This document shows positions 45,406-57,500 of a stretch of 64,000 nucleotides of DNA, in pieces. Source of the stretch: Annona cherimola (lineage: Eukaryota; Streptophyta; Magnoliopsida; Magnoliales; Annonaceae); assembly GCA_030490835.1 (NCBI GenBank), contig CM059972.1, positions 38,543,452-38,607,451 of the forward strand, written 5' to 3'. The position numbers and the translations under genes are program-made. Numbering within the stretch: position 1 is the stretch's first letter; every line of letters begins with the position of its first letter. The notes beneath the pieces are model-generated. The model did not search any database. It saw only the letters and a list, made by a program, of their open reading frames with translations, and had not been told where the DNA came from.

Positions 45406-47017
45406 TGATAACTCGTATTTTTATGAGTTATCATGGCCCATTTCAGGCTTAATTTGTGCGTTAGTTCGAGAGATTAGGCATAGTTTGCACTCATTTAGCT
45501 TAATTTTCATCCGCTTTTCATTTTAGGAGCATTAATTAGTTTTTAGGCAATTTTAGCATTATTTAGGCATTTTTAGTTTATTTATTTAGTTTTTCCATCT
45601 TTTGTATGAAGGACGGGACACACGAAGGTAAAGCAGACGAGTTGAACGCAAGCTGAGGCATCCAAAAGCAGAGAGTTGGCGCCCAGGAGCCACTCTACGT
45701 ACCTCAGCCTTTGACAGCACACACCACTCACAACATGGTTTCCAGAGAGTTGGTGCCTAGGCGCCACCCAGGGGCGCCCAGGTGCCACTTCATCTATATG
45801 CAACTCGAGTGCAGACGTCGTTGAAGCCACAGTTCAAAAATTACATCCAGGGAGTTGGCACCTAGGCGCCACCCAGGGGTGCCCAGGCGCCAAGCATGGG
45901 CACCTACATGAGTTAAGGAGAAGCTCCAAGCAGGGACAGTCCAGAGAGTTGGCGCCTAGGCGCCAGTGCAAGAATTCCTAGGGTTTACAGAATGTGTCCA
46001 AACTGCTCAGCACACAGATAGTTGGTGCCTAGGCGCCAGCTAGGGGCGCCTATGTGCCAATACGTATCTGTACGCGAATAGTCCAATGCGTAAGCTATGC
46101 AAATAGGACTGGATAAATAGTTCCTAGGGGTTCGCGCGCGAGAGTAGGGGAGAAGAGAGGAGCCAAAGTACGAACTAAAGTGCAAGAGAAAGCGAAAATC
46201 AAGATTAAAGCTTGGATTGAAGGGAGGACTCAAGCCCCGTTGGTGGAAACCACCGGAAAACAGTTTTTCTTATTCTTTCCAATTTTCTTTCTCTACCTTT
46301 ATGGATACTTTTTATATGGATGTATTGGATGTTAAGATCATGTCTTTGAACTAAACCTTCATTAGATGGATAGTTAGGATGATTTGAATTCTAAACTATA
46401 TTGTTTCTTGATTCTTAGAATATTAAGTAATGAATAGTTGATTTTATACATGATTGTGTATGATTTACCTTTGCACGTGTGGATTGAATGCTTTTTACAA
46501 GATTAGCTACCTTGCAAGATGATTTAATTGCTTGATTTATCCTTGGAAGAGGAAAATCTCTGCCAGATTCATGTGCAAGGCATAGGTTTTGACCTTTGTG
46601 TAAGGAGAGTTGTTTAACAGATATGAATATACTGTTAAACCCTATGTAGTCGTTATACAAGTTATGAACTTATCAATTCCACTTTATTTAATGGCATGGG
46701 AACATAGCAATTAAATAGGGTGTAATTAACTTTATATAATGTTGGAAGACATATATAAAGATATATGAACTTGGGCTATTAAATCCATATGCAATTCAAT
46801 TAAAAAAGAACCAAAGCAATATAGTTTAGATTCAAGGATTCCAAGCTATCCATCTACCATCCCTAATCATAAAAGTCGTTCAAAGTATCCAGTAGACTCG
46901 AACTTTCACTCTTATTTCTCTTTGCAATCGTTAGCTTAGTTAAATCACAAAACTAGAATTTTCCATCCATCGAAAGTAGTTTAACTAATTAATAATTCAG
47001 TTAACAACTCCTCGTGG
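45406..47017 (+). repeat. ATH-A 3' LTR, truncated at its right end
   Basis: Collinear with the 5' LTR from TGATAACTCG to CAACTCCTCGTGG at 47017. The 5' LTR continues GAACGATACTG for another ~85 bp, whereas here the ATH-B RT sequence begins. It has more GGCGCC modules than the 5' copy. Confidence 0.88.
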
Positions 47018-47855
47018 TAATTCCTAAATACTAAGAAATCGTCCATGAATACCTCCAGGAAGTCCTCCATCATGTCAGTGAAAATGACCATCACACAACG
47101 CTAAAATGTACCTGGGGCATTGCATAGGCCAAATGGCATTCGCCTAAATGCGAACGTGCCATATGGACATGTGAATGTGGTTTTTCTTGATCCTTTGGTG
47201 CTATCATAATCTAGTGGTAGCCTGAATAGCCGTCCAGAAAGCAATAGAATTCCCACCCTACCAAACTGTTCAGCATTTGATCAATGAATGGGAGCGGAAA
47301 ATGATCCTTTCGGGTGGCTTTGTTCAACTTGCGGTAGTCCATGTAAACTTGCTAACCAGTAACTGTCCTGGTCGGTATCAACTCGTTGTTCTCGTTTGAG
47401 ATGACCGTCATATCACCTTTGTTCGGGATGCACTGCACCGGGCTGACCTAAGAGTTGTCGGAGATTGGGTATATAATGCCTACATCTAGCCATTTGATGA
47501 TCTCCTTCTTGACCACTTCTTTCATAATTGGGTTCAACCTTCTCTGCGCTTCGATAGATGGCTTGGAATTCTCTTACACTTGAATCTTGTGCATGTAAAA
47601 AGATAGGCTGATGCCTCTGATGTCGGCTATGGTCCATCCTATGACCTTTTTGTGATCTTTGAGCACTCTGAGTAGTTTTTCTTCTTGCACGGGATCCAGT
47701 GCAGAAGAAATAATCACCGGGAGTGAAGATTCTGCTCCCAGGTAGGCATATCTAAGGTGTTTTGGTATGGGTTTCAGCTCTAGAACAAGCGGCTCTTCGA
47801 TCGACGGCTTCAACTATTTAAAAGATTCTGGCTTGAGCTCCAGCGAGTCGAATTT
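47018..47855 (-). pseudogene. ATH-B reverse transcriptase, N-terminal and catalytic part
   Basis: Minus-strand order: ELKPIPKHLRYAYLGAESSLPVI, LDPVQEEKLLRVLKDHKKVIGWTIADIRGIS, LNPIMKEVVKKEIIKWLDVGIIYPISDN, then VYMDYRKLNKATRKDHFPLPFIDQML, a damaged CFLDGYSGYH, and VFMDDFLVF (F-M-D-D active site) at 47018-47060. Several stops and frame changes lie around 47100-47460. It is cut off directly after the active site by the ATH-A junction; the rest of RT is at 37853 and below. Confidence 0.87.
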
Positions 47856-48761
47856 CTATGGGTATCGTGGGAACTTTGGAGGTTGCTGCAGGTAATGTAT
47901 CATCTCTGCCAAATCGTCGTCAAATTCACTGATTTCTCCAACCAGCAATGCTTCTAAGATGTCCTTGAAAGCTGAGATTTGGAATTCAGCCTGAACTGCC
48001 GAATCCACCATGTCGATCATTAGACATTCATCTGGATCATTAGGTAACTGCATCGCCTTGAACACGCTAAAAGTAACGTGTTCGCTCTGAACCCGCATGG
48101 TTAGCTCTCTAGCTTGTACATCGATGATAGTCTTACCCGTTGTAAGGAAAGGTTAACCCAGAATGATTGGAACATCCCAATCTTCTTCATAATCCAGGAT
48201 AATGAAATCTGCAGGAAAGATGAACTTGTCCACCTTGATAAGAACATCATTGATAATGCCTTCTGGATATGTCATAGACTGGTCTGCCAGTTGCAGCATA
48301 ACTGCCATAGGTCGAGCTTCCCCGATGTCTAATTTTTTGAAAATTAACTTGGGCATGAGATTAATGCTGGCTCCCAAGTCACATTGGGCTCTCTCGAAGT
48401 ATTGGTTTCCGATTGTGCATGGGATAGTGAAACTCCCTGGGTCCTTGAGCTTAGGAGGTAGCTTCCTTAGCACCATAGCACTGGTTTCCTCTATTAATGC
48501 CACTGTTTTGAATTCTGTCAATCGCTTTTTCTTTGATAGCATGTCTTTCATGAATTTAGCATAGCTTGGCATCTGTTCCAAGGCTTTGACGAGAGGTATA
48601 TTGATATGTTGTTGCTCTAATACCTCTAAAAATTTCTTGAACTGACCCTCCTTTTTATTTTTTATGAATCTTTGAGGAAACGGAGGAGGCGGCCTTTGGT
48701 TTGTGGCGATTTCAGCGTGTGATTGCTTCTGGGTAGTATCTGGTTCCTCTACCTCCTGTGA
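47856..48761 (-). pseudogene. ATH-B aspartic protease region
   Basis: The frame from about 48700: PPPPFPQRFIKNKKEGQFKKF, QMPSYAKFMKDMLSKKKRL, LKDPGSFTIPCTIG, active-site-like QCDLGASINLMPKLIF, YPEGIINDVLIKVDKFIFPADF, DVPIILG then a TAG near 48153 in place of an Arg/Gln codon, and LTMRVQSEHVTFSVFKAM ... HYLQQPPKFPRYP. Homologous to 41285-42199 in ATH-A but continuing into RT. Confidence 0.87.
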
Positions 48762-50283
48762 CTATTGAACAAGAGGACTAGTGGGTTCAGTTACCGCTTT
48801 TGGTGGAATTGCGTCGGGTAACTGCTTTCCACTACGTAATGTGATTTCTTGAACCTGTTCTTTGCTTTTTCCTTTCGGATTTTTCTCTGTATCGCTCGAC
48901 AAGGAACCTTGAGGCTGATTATTTAGAGCTGAGGCCAGTTGGCCTATCTGTGCTTCTAAGTTCCTGTTCGTCGTGATCTGGGATTTCATGAATGGCATAA
49001 AGAGTTTTCCAGATCAGATTTCTTTTCTTTTCGCGGTGGTGGATTGAATTGAGCTGGTCTTGCTAGCTGTTGCTGCAGGGGTTGCTGCGATAATCCAGGC
49101 GTCTGATTCGGCCTCATCAGATTGTTCCATGAGAAATTAGGATGATTTCTCCAGCCTGGGTTGTAGTTGTTCGCATATGGATTTGCTGGGTTTCTCTGAA
49201 AATTTTCCACATAATTAATGGACTCTAGATTTGAGGCACATTCATCACTGGGATGGCCGAATTCGCCACACCACGTGCAAATATTTGCTGCTGACGGCTG
49301 TTATGGTGTAGGCGCCCCTACTGCACTGACGTTGGCTGTCCTGGATAGATTCTGAATCTGCTTGAATAGAGCGTTGATGTGGGCCTTTATCAATGAAACT
49401 ACGTCCAGTTGAAGTAGACCCCCATTTCGGCTTCTGTCAGATGGCAGTTGGTAGGTATTGATCGTCATGTTTTCAAGAAGGGCGTATGATTCTCGATAGC
49501 TTTTCCTCAGCAAAGAACCATCTAACGGTGAATCCACCATATGACGGGTGGAATCCTGGAGACCATCGTAGAAAATTTGAAATTGAACCCACAGCTGAAT
49601 TTCATGATGCGGGCATTTTTGAAGTAGGTCTTTGAAGTCATCCCATGCCTCTGATAGAGTCTCCTCTCCATGTTGTTTGAATGAGACTATATCCATCCTT
49701 AGCTTCGCTAGCTTGGCAGGCTGGAAATATTTCTCCAGGAATTTCTAAGTCAAGTCGTTCCATGTGTTGACAAAGTTTGGGGGCAGAGAATCTAGCCATT
49801 CTGAAGCTCTATCTCTCAGTGAAAATGGAAAAGTCCGTAGCCGCATTGCCTCGTTGGAGACTCCATTCTGCTTGAACGTGTTCATAATCTACAGAAAATT
49901 CCAAAGATGGCGGTATGGATCTTCAGAAGACAATCCCCAAAACTGCCCAATGGACTGGAGCATTTGGAAAATCACCGGTTTGATCTCAAAGTTGTTGGTG
50001 TCGATAGGAGAAGGTGCGATGCTAGTTTGAACTGCATTTTGGCCCAGCGCAATGAGATCCCAAATGGGTTGATCCAAATCATCTTGAGGTGGATGAATTG
50101 GAACCTCAATCCTTTGGTTCCCTGTTGGTTTGCGTGAACGTTCTCGTCCTGATTCTCAATGCGCTCCATAGTATGCTGTTGGCACCTAGCTTCCCTGCTC
50201 TTACGACACCTTCTCAAATAAGTTCTTTCGAGTTCCGGATCAAAAGCAATAACAATCTCCTTTCCAACTCTGCCTCGGCGCAT
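48762..50283 (-). pseudogene. ATH-B gag
   Basis: Starts MRRGRVGKEIVIAFDPELERTY at 50283. The capsid core is at 50077-49300 (DLIALGQNAVQTSIAP, FEIKPVIFQMLQSIGQFWGL, MDIVSFKQHGEETLSEAWDDF, QDSTRHMVDSPLDGSLLRKSYRE). The CCHC knuckle CTWCGEFGHPSDEC is near 49280-49240, followed by an Asn/Pro/Gln-rich tail (NPANPYANNYNPGWRNHPNFSW, split at a break) and QEITLRSGKQLPDAIPPK. One indel near 50110 shifts the N-terminus, and stops occur near 49889, 49745 and 49301. It is better preserved in its C-terminal tail than ATH-A. Confidence 0.88.
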
Positions 50284-50423
50284 GCAAAATGAGATTAATC
50301 TGCAAAAACCAATTCAATTGAAACTAGCGGAAAATTTCTAAACTAAAATAAATTATGAAAATGAACTATTCTACAAAATTGTACAACAAAGCAATGAAAC
50401 TAACGATAATTAGTTAAACTAAT

Positions 50424-50441
50424 TCCTCGATAATGGCGCCA
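50424..50441 (-). other. ATH-B primer binding site (tRNA-Asp-like, degenerate)
   Basis: TGGCGCCATTATCGAGGA on the minus strand, six bases from the LTR end. Its first seven bases match the Athila PBS, with several mismatches beyond. Confidence 0.75.
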
Positions 50442-50447
50442 AAAACT

Positions 50448-51945
50448 TGACGAGCTGCGTATATGTCTATTAAAATGCTCGCTTTTAACACAAGTATACG
50501 TGCCGAATCAAGTAATAAAAAGTGAGTAGAGTATCGTTCCCACGAGAAATTGTTTAACTGGAATTATTAATTAGTTTAATTGCTTTCGGTGGGTAGAGAA
50601 TTTTGAGTTTTTGAATTTAAACTAAAGCTAACAAATGCAATAAGAAATCAGAATAGAGTCCACGGAATCACTAGAATGCTAGAAACAAGTTTAACAATCA
50701 AGGATGGCAAATGGATAGCTCGGAATCCTTGAATCTAATTTATATTGCGTTGGTTCTTCTTCATTGGATTGTGCATGGATTTACTAGCCCAAGTTCAATA
50801 ATCTTTATATATGTCTTCCAACAATATATAAAGCTAATTACACCCTATTCAATTGCTATGTTCCAATGCCATTAAATAAAGTGAAATTGATAAGCTCATA
50901 ACCTGTTTAGTGATTACACAGGGTTTAACGGTATATTCCTATCCGTTAAACAACTCCTCTTAATCAAAGAGGAAATCTATGCCTTACACACAGATCCAGC
51001 AGAGATTTTCCTTTTCCAAGGATAAATCAAGCAATTAAATCATCTTACAAGGTAGCTAATCTTGTAAAAATCATTAAACCACATGTATAAAGGTAAATAA
51101 CACACAATCATATAGAAAAATTAAATATTCATTCCTGAATTTCAAAGAACCAATGCAACATAATTATATATCAATTCATCCGAACAATCCATCTAAAGGA
51201 AGTTTAGTTCAAAGGCATGATCATAAAATCCTTTACATCCATTATGAAAGTATCCAGAGATTTAGAGAAAGGAAAATAGAAAGATAAAGAGAAAATGGGT
51301 TTTCCGGCGGTTTCCACCAATGGAGTTGAATCTTCTCTTCAATCTGCATTTAGATCTAGTTTTCGTCCTTCTCTGGCTGTCAATTCCTGTTCTGGGCTCT
51401 CTCCCCATCGTCCCCTCACGCACAAACCCTTAGATCCTATTTATAAGTCGAGTTATGCAACACACGCACAGAAATCTGCGCCTACGGATGCGTATTGGCG
51501 CATAAGCGCCAACTCCCTAGAAGCTATTGTGTTTGCTGACCTCAAAACCCATTTGAACTTGGCTGTATGTTGATGAAGTGGCGCCTAGGCGCCAACTCAC
51601 TGGAAGCTGTTTGTTTGTTGGATTGTGCTGGGGTTCTGGCAAGGGCACATAGGGTGGTGCCTGGGCGCCATACACATGGCTCGTGACTTTGGTCTTGTTT
51701 TGCATTCCGCTCACCCGCATGCCTTCAAATTGCCCGTCCTTCCTACAAAAAATGAAAAAAATAAATAAATGAACTAAAAATGCCTAATTCATGCTAAAAA
51801 TGCATAAAAACTAAATAATGCTCCTAAAATGCAAAGTGAGTGAAAATTAAGTTAAATGGATACAAACTATGCCTAATCTCTTGAACTAACGCGCAAATAC
51901 AGTTTGAAATGGGCCATGATAACTCGCATTTTTACGAGTTATCAA
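50448..51945 (-). repeat. ATH-B 5' LTR (1498 bp)
   Basis: On the minus strand it runs TGATAACTCG to CAGCTCGTCA. It aligns with the ATH-A LTR along most of its length (for example GTTAGTTC(A/G)AGAGATTAGG after the start, and the TTATCCTTGG block). The terminal 28 bp (51918-51945) is a perfect-arm inverted repeat whose loop is inverted relative to ATH-A. Three GGCGCC-type modules are at 51486-51672. Confidence 0.88.
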
Positions 51946-52689
51946 TGATAAATTTTTTATACACAGAGAAATTATATCTGTATAATATCTCATCTGATCA
52001 TAGGATAACTTAAATCATATCCATTCAACCATATCAAGTAGAGATCAATAGTAAGCTTTTTTTATTCATGTATACTTATCATATGAACACGAATATTTTT
52101 TAATTCTGTAGCAGAGAGCAAAGATGCTCTTACATCATTTCATATATATTTCATTAAAAGAAAATAGACTTTCGCTAACCCATCTATTCATTCTCACTAC
52201 ATAATGCCTATACTAGGTTATACAAGTGTAGACTGCTCAATGAGAGTGCTACTGTTAAACTAGTTTAGAACATATCCTTTCTTATCCTTGTTTTTATTTT
52301 CTATAGACCAGTGAAGGGTCCTCATCATCCCTTCTAGTCGCATTTCCCATAAGCTCATCATCATCGTGGAGAGGTAATCCTCTCACACTTATCTTCCAAA
52401 CACATTGGAATTAAAGAGAATCTCGACAATCTTTCTTTACTTGCCTTCACTTTTCTACACCTATTTACCATTCCTCCTTTACTTGCCTTTACTTTTCTAC
52501 ACCTACTTACCATTCCTCGCTATGATATCACTCTCCGTGGTATCATACCTATGACCTTCTTTTCCTTCCATCCATGATAATTGGACGTGGTTTAATACAC
52601 ATATCTGCACTGAAATTGTAGAGGTTTCCTATCGATTGGTAGCTGCAATTAGCTTTCATTGAGCTAGCCTACCTTGTCTTGTTGCTCCT
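51946..52689. other. unassigned AT-rich sequence right of ATH-B
   Basis: About 740 bp without a coding frame I can support. It contains ACTTGCCT(T/T)ACTTTTCTACACCTA(T/C)TTACCATTCCT-like direct duplications near 52440-52515 and TGATATCAC near 52521. It may be decayed pol or flank of the gag remnant to its right, but no motif confirms this. Confidence 0.4.
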
Positions 52690-53830
52690 TATGTCCTGAT
52701 CGGCACTTTGAGGCAATACGACTTACTTGATCACAATTGAAGCTTTTAGCTTTCTTGCCTCAATAACTTGACAATTTCTTGTCACGTGGCCAGCCTATCC
52801 ACATTTATAACATCGGTTTGAACCCCTTAAACATTCTCCAAAGTGGCACTTTTGACAAATTCCACAAATTGGAGGACCTGTTATCGTATTGTTTGTTTTT
52901 CTCTTTCTTATTACCGCCTTCTTACTCCTTTCCTTCCCTGCACCAAGTTCCTTGGTTTTAGGGTCAAGTTGTCCTTTCCCTAATTGTAGTTGTTCAAACT
53001 CAACATGTGTCGTACCCTGGTGTCCTACTGGAAGATATTTCTTATAAATTCTTCCATAAAAGTTTGTCACGTTACCTTCCTTAGTTGTGGCATAGTGACT
53101 ATTAGAGTCTCCCACAAGTCATAAGCACCCCTAATCAACAATTGGGTGGCGGATAAAACTTTCTGATCATCACTAATTGGAAATACTTTAAACAATTTTT
53201 TGATTTCAGTGATCCACTGCTTAGCCTAAATATGGTCTGGTTCACTCGAAAACTTAGGTGGATGTTGAGCTGGAAAGGCGTTGATAACCTTCTCATCTGC
53301 TTCTATCATACTATTATCAATCCTTAAGGGTTCTGATACTAGGTTAGGAATTTTTACCTGGACCGACCTATCCCTTTCATTCCCTTCTAATTGATTCTGT
53401 TGGGCTCTTAATGCTTCTATCTTATTGTCATTAGCTCTTGTAGGTTCTAGTATTAGGTTAGGAAGTGTGGCCTGCATTGGCCTATTTCCTTGTTATCCTC
53501 TTGACTGGTCCTATCGGGAAAACGCCCAATGACCTTGAACTATTTCTGCTGCTTGGGCTGCCCAATCTTGGGTGGCCTACTACACGGCTTCTTTTACATC
53601 CACAGTTATCTTTTCCTCTATTAATTCTTCTTGTGAGGTGTTACCAATAGCGGCAACACCTTCAACCTTTGACTTAGGGTTTATACTTGTCCGTCGTTGA
53701 CGAGTCATTGGCTTTAATTGTCTTCTCTACCCTGGTCTCTTAGAATTTATTACTGGCTTCTCCTATTCCCTGTTAACTTATAGACTCATCATTTGCAATT
53801 GCCTTTCCCTTGTTCAGCTCTTTCTCTAGT
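52690..53830 (-). pseudogene. decayed chromovirus-type gag remnant
   Basis: Minus-strand fragments homologous to CHR-C and GAG-D gag: an N-terminal TRQRRTSINPKSK near 53700, VINAFPAQHPPKFSSEPD and KQWITEIKKLFK (about 53280-53190), IYKKYLPVGHQ near 53040, knuckle-like CGICQKCHFGECLRGSNRCYKCG (52870-52795) and a decayed last knuckle (DQVSRIASKC, about 52735-52700). The part between FNKEYLP and the knuckles is shortened by an internal deletion. Multiple stops and frame changes. No LTRs of its own could be identified. Confidence 0.75.
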
Positions 53831-54523
53831 GATAGGCATGTTGCTTTCTACACATGTAAAATTATGTCAATATAATCTCTTATAATAAAACAATTCATAG
53901 AAAGGTAGCGACCTTTCCTTTTTCACATGAACTTAGCATCTGAATGTGATAATTGAAAAGTAATAGTATATTTTGTGGGCATTTTATACTAATTTGGAGG
54001 GTAATTATTTGAGTTTAAGGTTAAATTTGGTTTAAAACATTATTTTGTAACATTTGGGGTATTAAATATTAATTTCAAGTTATTTAAACATTTTTTGTAA
54101 TCTTTTGGCTTGAAATTACATTTTTATTTGTTGCTATGAAATTAAATGGGCGTGAAATAATTTTTATAGTGATAACTCACTAATGATTTTGATGAATTAA
54201 CAATTTAAATATTTTTAAATGTAGATTAGCGGGGCCCACCAGAATATGCCAATCTGAACCATGAAAGCAACAAAAAATCACCGCCCAAACATCTGATCAT
54301 CAATGGCTAGCAAATCGGCACCGTTCATCATGGTTGTCCAACTGTTTATTCAGCAGATCCTCCCCATCCAAGCATCACGTGTAGATCACTTGTGGCAGCA
54401 ACGATCGTCCATCAGATGGATCACCACCGTCCAAGCAATGAGCCATCGTCCAGCTGAATTTTATGTAAAAAAAATCCAGATCGTCCAAGATGAGCAGCTG
54501 TCCATCCATTTTAATGGAAGCAA
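53831..54523. other. unassigned noncoding flank of GAG-D
   Basis: AT-rich to about 54215, then a more GC-balanced stretch containing GGGGCCCACC and several GTCCA/CATCCA words. The 81-codon frame at 54303-54548 crosses into the GAG-D LTR and has no recognisable features. I see nothing else. Confidence 0.4.
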
Positions 54524-57500
54524 TGTGAAATCCGCAATTCAAGAATAACACATGTAAACCTAGGGTTGTAAACCCTAGATTTTTGTACTAATTTTTTTTA
54601 TAATAAAAAAAATTCATGAAATAAGTTATATTTGCAAATGTGTGTATTACAGGTTAAAATAGTGCAATTAAGGATTTAACCCATGTGAATAGTGCACATG
54701 AATAGTAATCCAGGGATTAAGACACATGATTAAGGGTTAATCACTTGGATTAACCAAATGACAAAACAAGGAGATTTAATCATTACAGGACGAAATAGCA
54801 ATACTTTTTGATATTTTATAGAATTTTGGATTTTAGTGAAAAATTGAAAAAAAATTCATAATTTGCAATTCGGACGTCGGATTTAGATGAAATTTTTTAT
54901 GGATGACCAAAATATTATGTTGATCATGATGAATGGTTTAAGATTTGACAAAAATCATGAATCAAGGGTTAGGATTAAACGTCAATTGGAGATTAAAAGA
55001 GTAGCTTATCTTTATCATTAATTTCCTTTGACTTTTTTTAAATTTAAATAATTAAAAATAAAAAACTAATAAATGAAAATCAGCTACAAGGCAGGGACTT
55101 GCAGGGATAGGGGGACACCTTTGAGACAAATTCAATGGCCTAAATCCATCCTCATCAAAGATCAATGGATGAGATTGAATTTGCTTAAAAAATTAATTTT
55201 TGATAAATTAAAAATCATAAATAAATAGGGCTGCTATAGGGGGCTTGAGTTGTGTTAGGGCGGTTGCACAAGGCTCCACACCTTTTATGAAATTAGAAAA
55301 AAATATATTTAAAATTAAATAACTTGAGCAAGGGGGTAAATTACAATTTCATGAAAAATTAAAAATATAAATAGGGGAGCCTTGGATGTCCAAATGCATT
55401 CCAACCCAGCTCCATTTGGGCAGAATCCCTTGCTCCCACACGTTCCCAAGCCAAAGAGAAAGATGAAGAGGAGGAGAGAAAGAAAGTGAGAGAAAGTGAG
55501 AAGGAAAGTTCTTCACTTCGGGTAAGTGAATTCTACCCAATTTTTTTTGGATATTAAGTAGGGTAAGATCATTCTTAGATAATGCCTAAGCATGAGAAAA
55601 TAAGTATGGTTACAATGCTTAATTGGAATTATACCCAAACATCAAAAATTTGGAGCAAAAATAGAGCATTCGGGAAGATAGCATATGATATATGTAAATA
55701 ATGCTCTAATATTGATAAATGATGATTTGGGATGAATGATTATGATAATTATGACGTTGGAATGATGATATATTAATCTCATGATTTTTGGAATTAAGGA
55801 TTATGCTTAAGTGAAATTATGTTGATTTTTAGTATATGGACAAAATGATTTATTTAGCCAAGTTAATGATGATAAATTCAAAATTCATGAACTTTCCCAT
55901 CATATACTAAACATAAGTTATGTCATGGTATTTTTTATTTTTGGGAAAAATGTCGATTTTTTGGAACCCATGAGATTTATTTTTATAAGGATGTATAGAT
56001 GGAATTTTTAAGGATTTATGGATAAAAATCCATATAAGGAATAATGACTAAGTATTTTTAGGGTTAACCATTATAAGAAATTATGAAGAAAAACAAGGTC
56101 ATAAATAAATATGACTCATTTATGATAAAATATGTATATCCTTTTCACTTGTATAGGAAAAGGAAAGGTAAGGATAAAGGAGTCAGATTAAAGCAAAGCA
56201 AAGGTAAGCAAGCAAACTTTTTGAAAATGATTTTATATGTTTTTATATTGCAACCATGGAATATGTCAGAATTTCTTTTTCATAAGCAAATCCATATGGA
56301 AGTAAGAAAAAATGTTGAAATATGTGGGACTTGCTTTATCATAAGCAAATCCTTATGAAAATAGAAAAAATGTGGAAATGGTTGCATTATAATCAAAAAG
56401 GAAAATTTTAATTTTCAAATAATATTTGGTTTTATCAAATGAATTTAAAATGATTTATTAAAATGTTTTGAAGCGGATTTAAGGAAGGCCAACCAATAAT
56501 CGAATTGAATGGAGATTTTTTTTAAAGCAATGACCAATGGATCATACAAGCTTGCCTTCATATAGAAGTAACTCAGATGTCATGTGGACAAAGAATATTT
56601 TACTATATAAAAAAATTGAATTATGCGTTGGTATATCCTTTGTTTATGAAAAAACCCAGAAATGGGAAGAAAAGCGGTTGCAAAATCTTTTGTCTTTAGA
56701 TATTAAAATGTTTTTGAAATTGTTTTACCGCTAAAAAATTATTTAAAAACATTTTAGCGAAATTTTGAAATTATTATTTCTCAAATATTTCCTTTAAATA
56801 TTTTAAATGATTTAGAAATATGTTATTTAAATGTTTTAAAAATTATTTAAGGTTGGTCATCCTTACAAAATATTTTTATTAACTTGTTAACTTTGGTTGT
56901 GCTAAGTTTTCAAGTTAGAAAAGGGAATACAGGCCGAGGTGTGTACTATTTTGAAATGACATGCTAGCGTCAAGTTTTGAAAAGGAAAAGTCACAGACTA
57001 GGGTCTGTGGAGTTTTATAAAAAACATGCTAGCATATGAATATGGAGAAAGAAATGCGCACAAGAGTTATGTACTAGGTCTACTGTAGAGGATATGCAGA
57101 CTGGACGCGGTTGCAAGATGGGCCCCCTCCACATAGGCCAAGTCGCTTCAAAAGGCGAAATGCCGACGGCGCCCTCCCTGAAATGGGAGAAGGACATGGA
57201 TAATTGCCTGGCCTGCGAATTATCAATTGAAATGGTTTCTCTCCTAAGAAAGAAAGGGTGATCACTTGGTAATTGTCACCTACCAGATGGATAGAAACGT
57301 AATGCATGATGCGTATGCTTATTTTGAAAAGGTTTTATGAAAACATTTTAAGTGCATGAGAATGTCCTTGTAGAAAGAAAGTTTTATGAAAAATATCTTA
57401 GGATATAAAATATATCCATACAGGTAAAGTTTTACAAGCATACATTTTTGGTATGAAATATGAAACGTTTTATGAAAAGGTTTCCACTGATTGATAGTAG

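Larger units (their letters stand above)
37854..47017 (+). mobile_element. ATH-A: pol-less Athila-type element inserted in ATH-B
   Basis: Plus-strand element with LTRs beginning TGATAACTCG, a tRNA-Asp-like PBS, gag, aspartic protease, then the post-integrase spacer and accessory ORF with no RT, RNase H or integrase between them. The left border (37853/37854) is clean. The right border at 47017/47018 is missing the last ~85 bp of the 3' LTR and about 50 codons of the ATH-B RT, so no TSD can be read. Gag, protease and accessory proteins are close to those of ATH-B, which makes it a non-autonomous relative of its own host element. Confidence 0.88.
1..51945 (-). mobile_element. ATH-B: Athila-type Ty3/gypsy retrotransposon, host of the nest, 3' end outside window
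   Basis: Reading leftward on the minus strand, the order is 5' LTR (50448-51945), tRNA-Asp-like PBS, gag, aspartic protease, RT, RNase H, integrase, spacer and accessory ORF. That is the Athila order. Removing ATH-A, the MITE and COP1 brings the minus-strand coding pieces back next to each other. For example, RT stops at 47018 and resumes at 37853, and integrase resumes across the MITE without codon loss. The 3' LTR must lie left of base 1. The five bases after the 5' LTR (ATGAT, 51946-51950) are the expected TSD, but the partner is not in the window. Many in-frame stops make it non-functional. The assignment to Athila rests on the PBS, the CDLGA-type protease, the accessory ORF and the LTR ends. 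Confidence 0.88.

Noticed and set aside
54303..54548. 81-codon frame left of GAG-D
   Set aside because: It crosses the LTR border, has no recognisable motif and no homologue elsewhere in the window.
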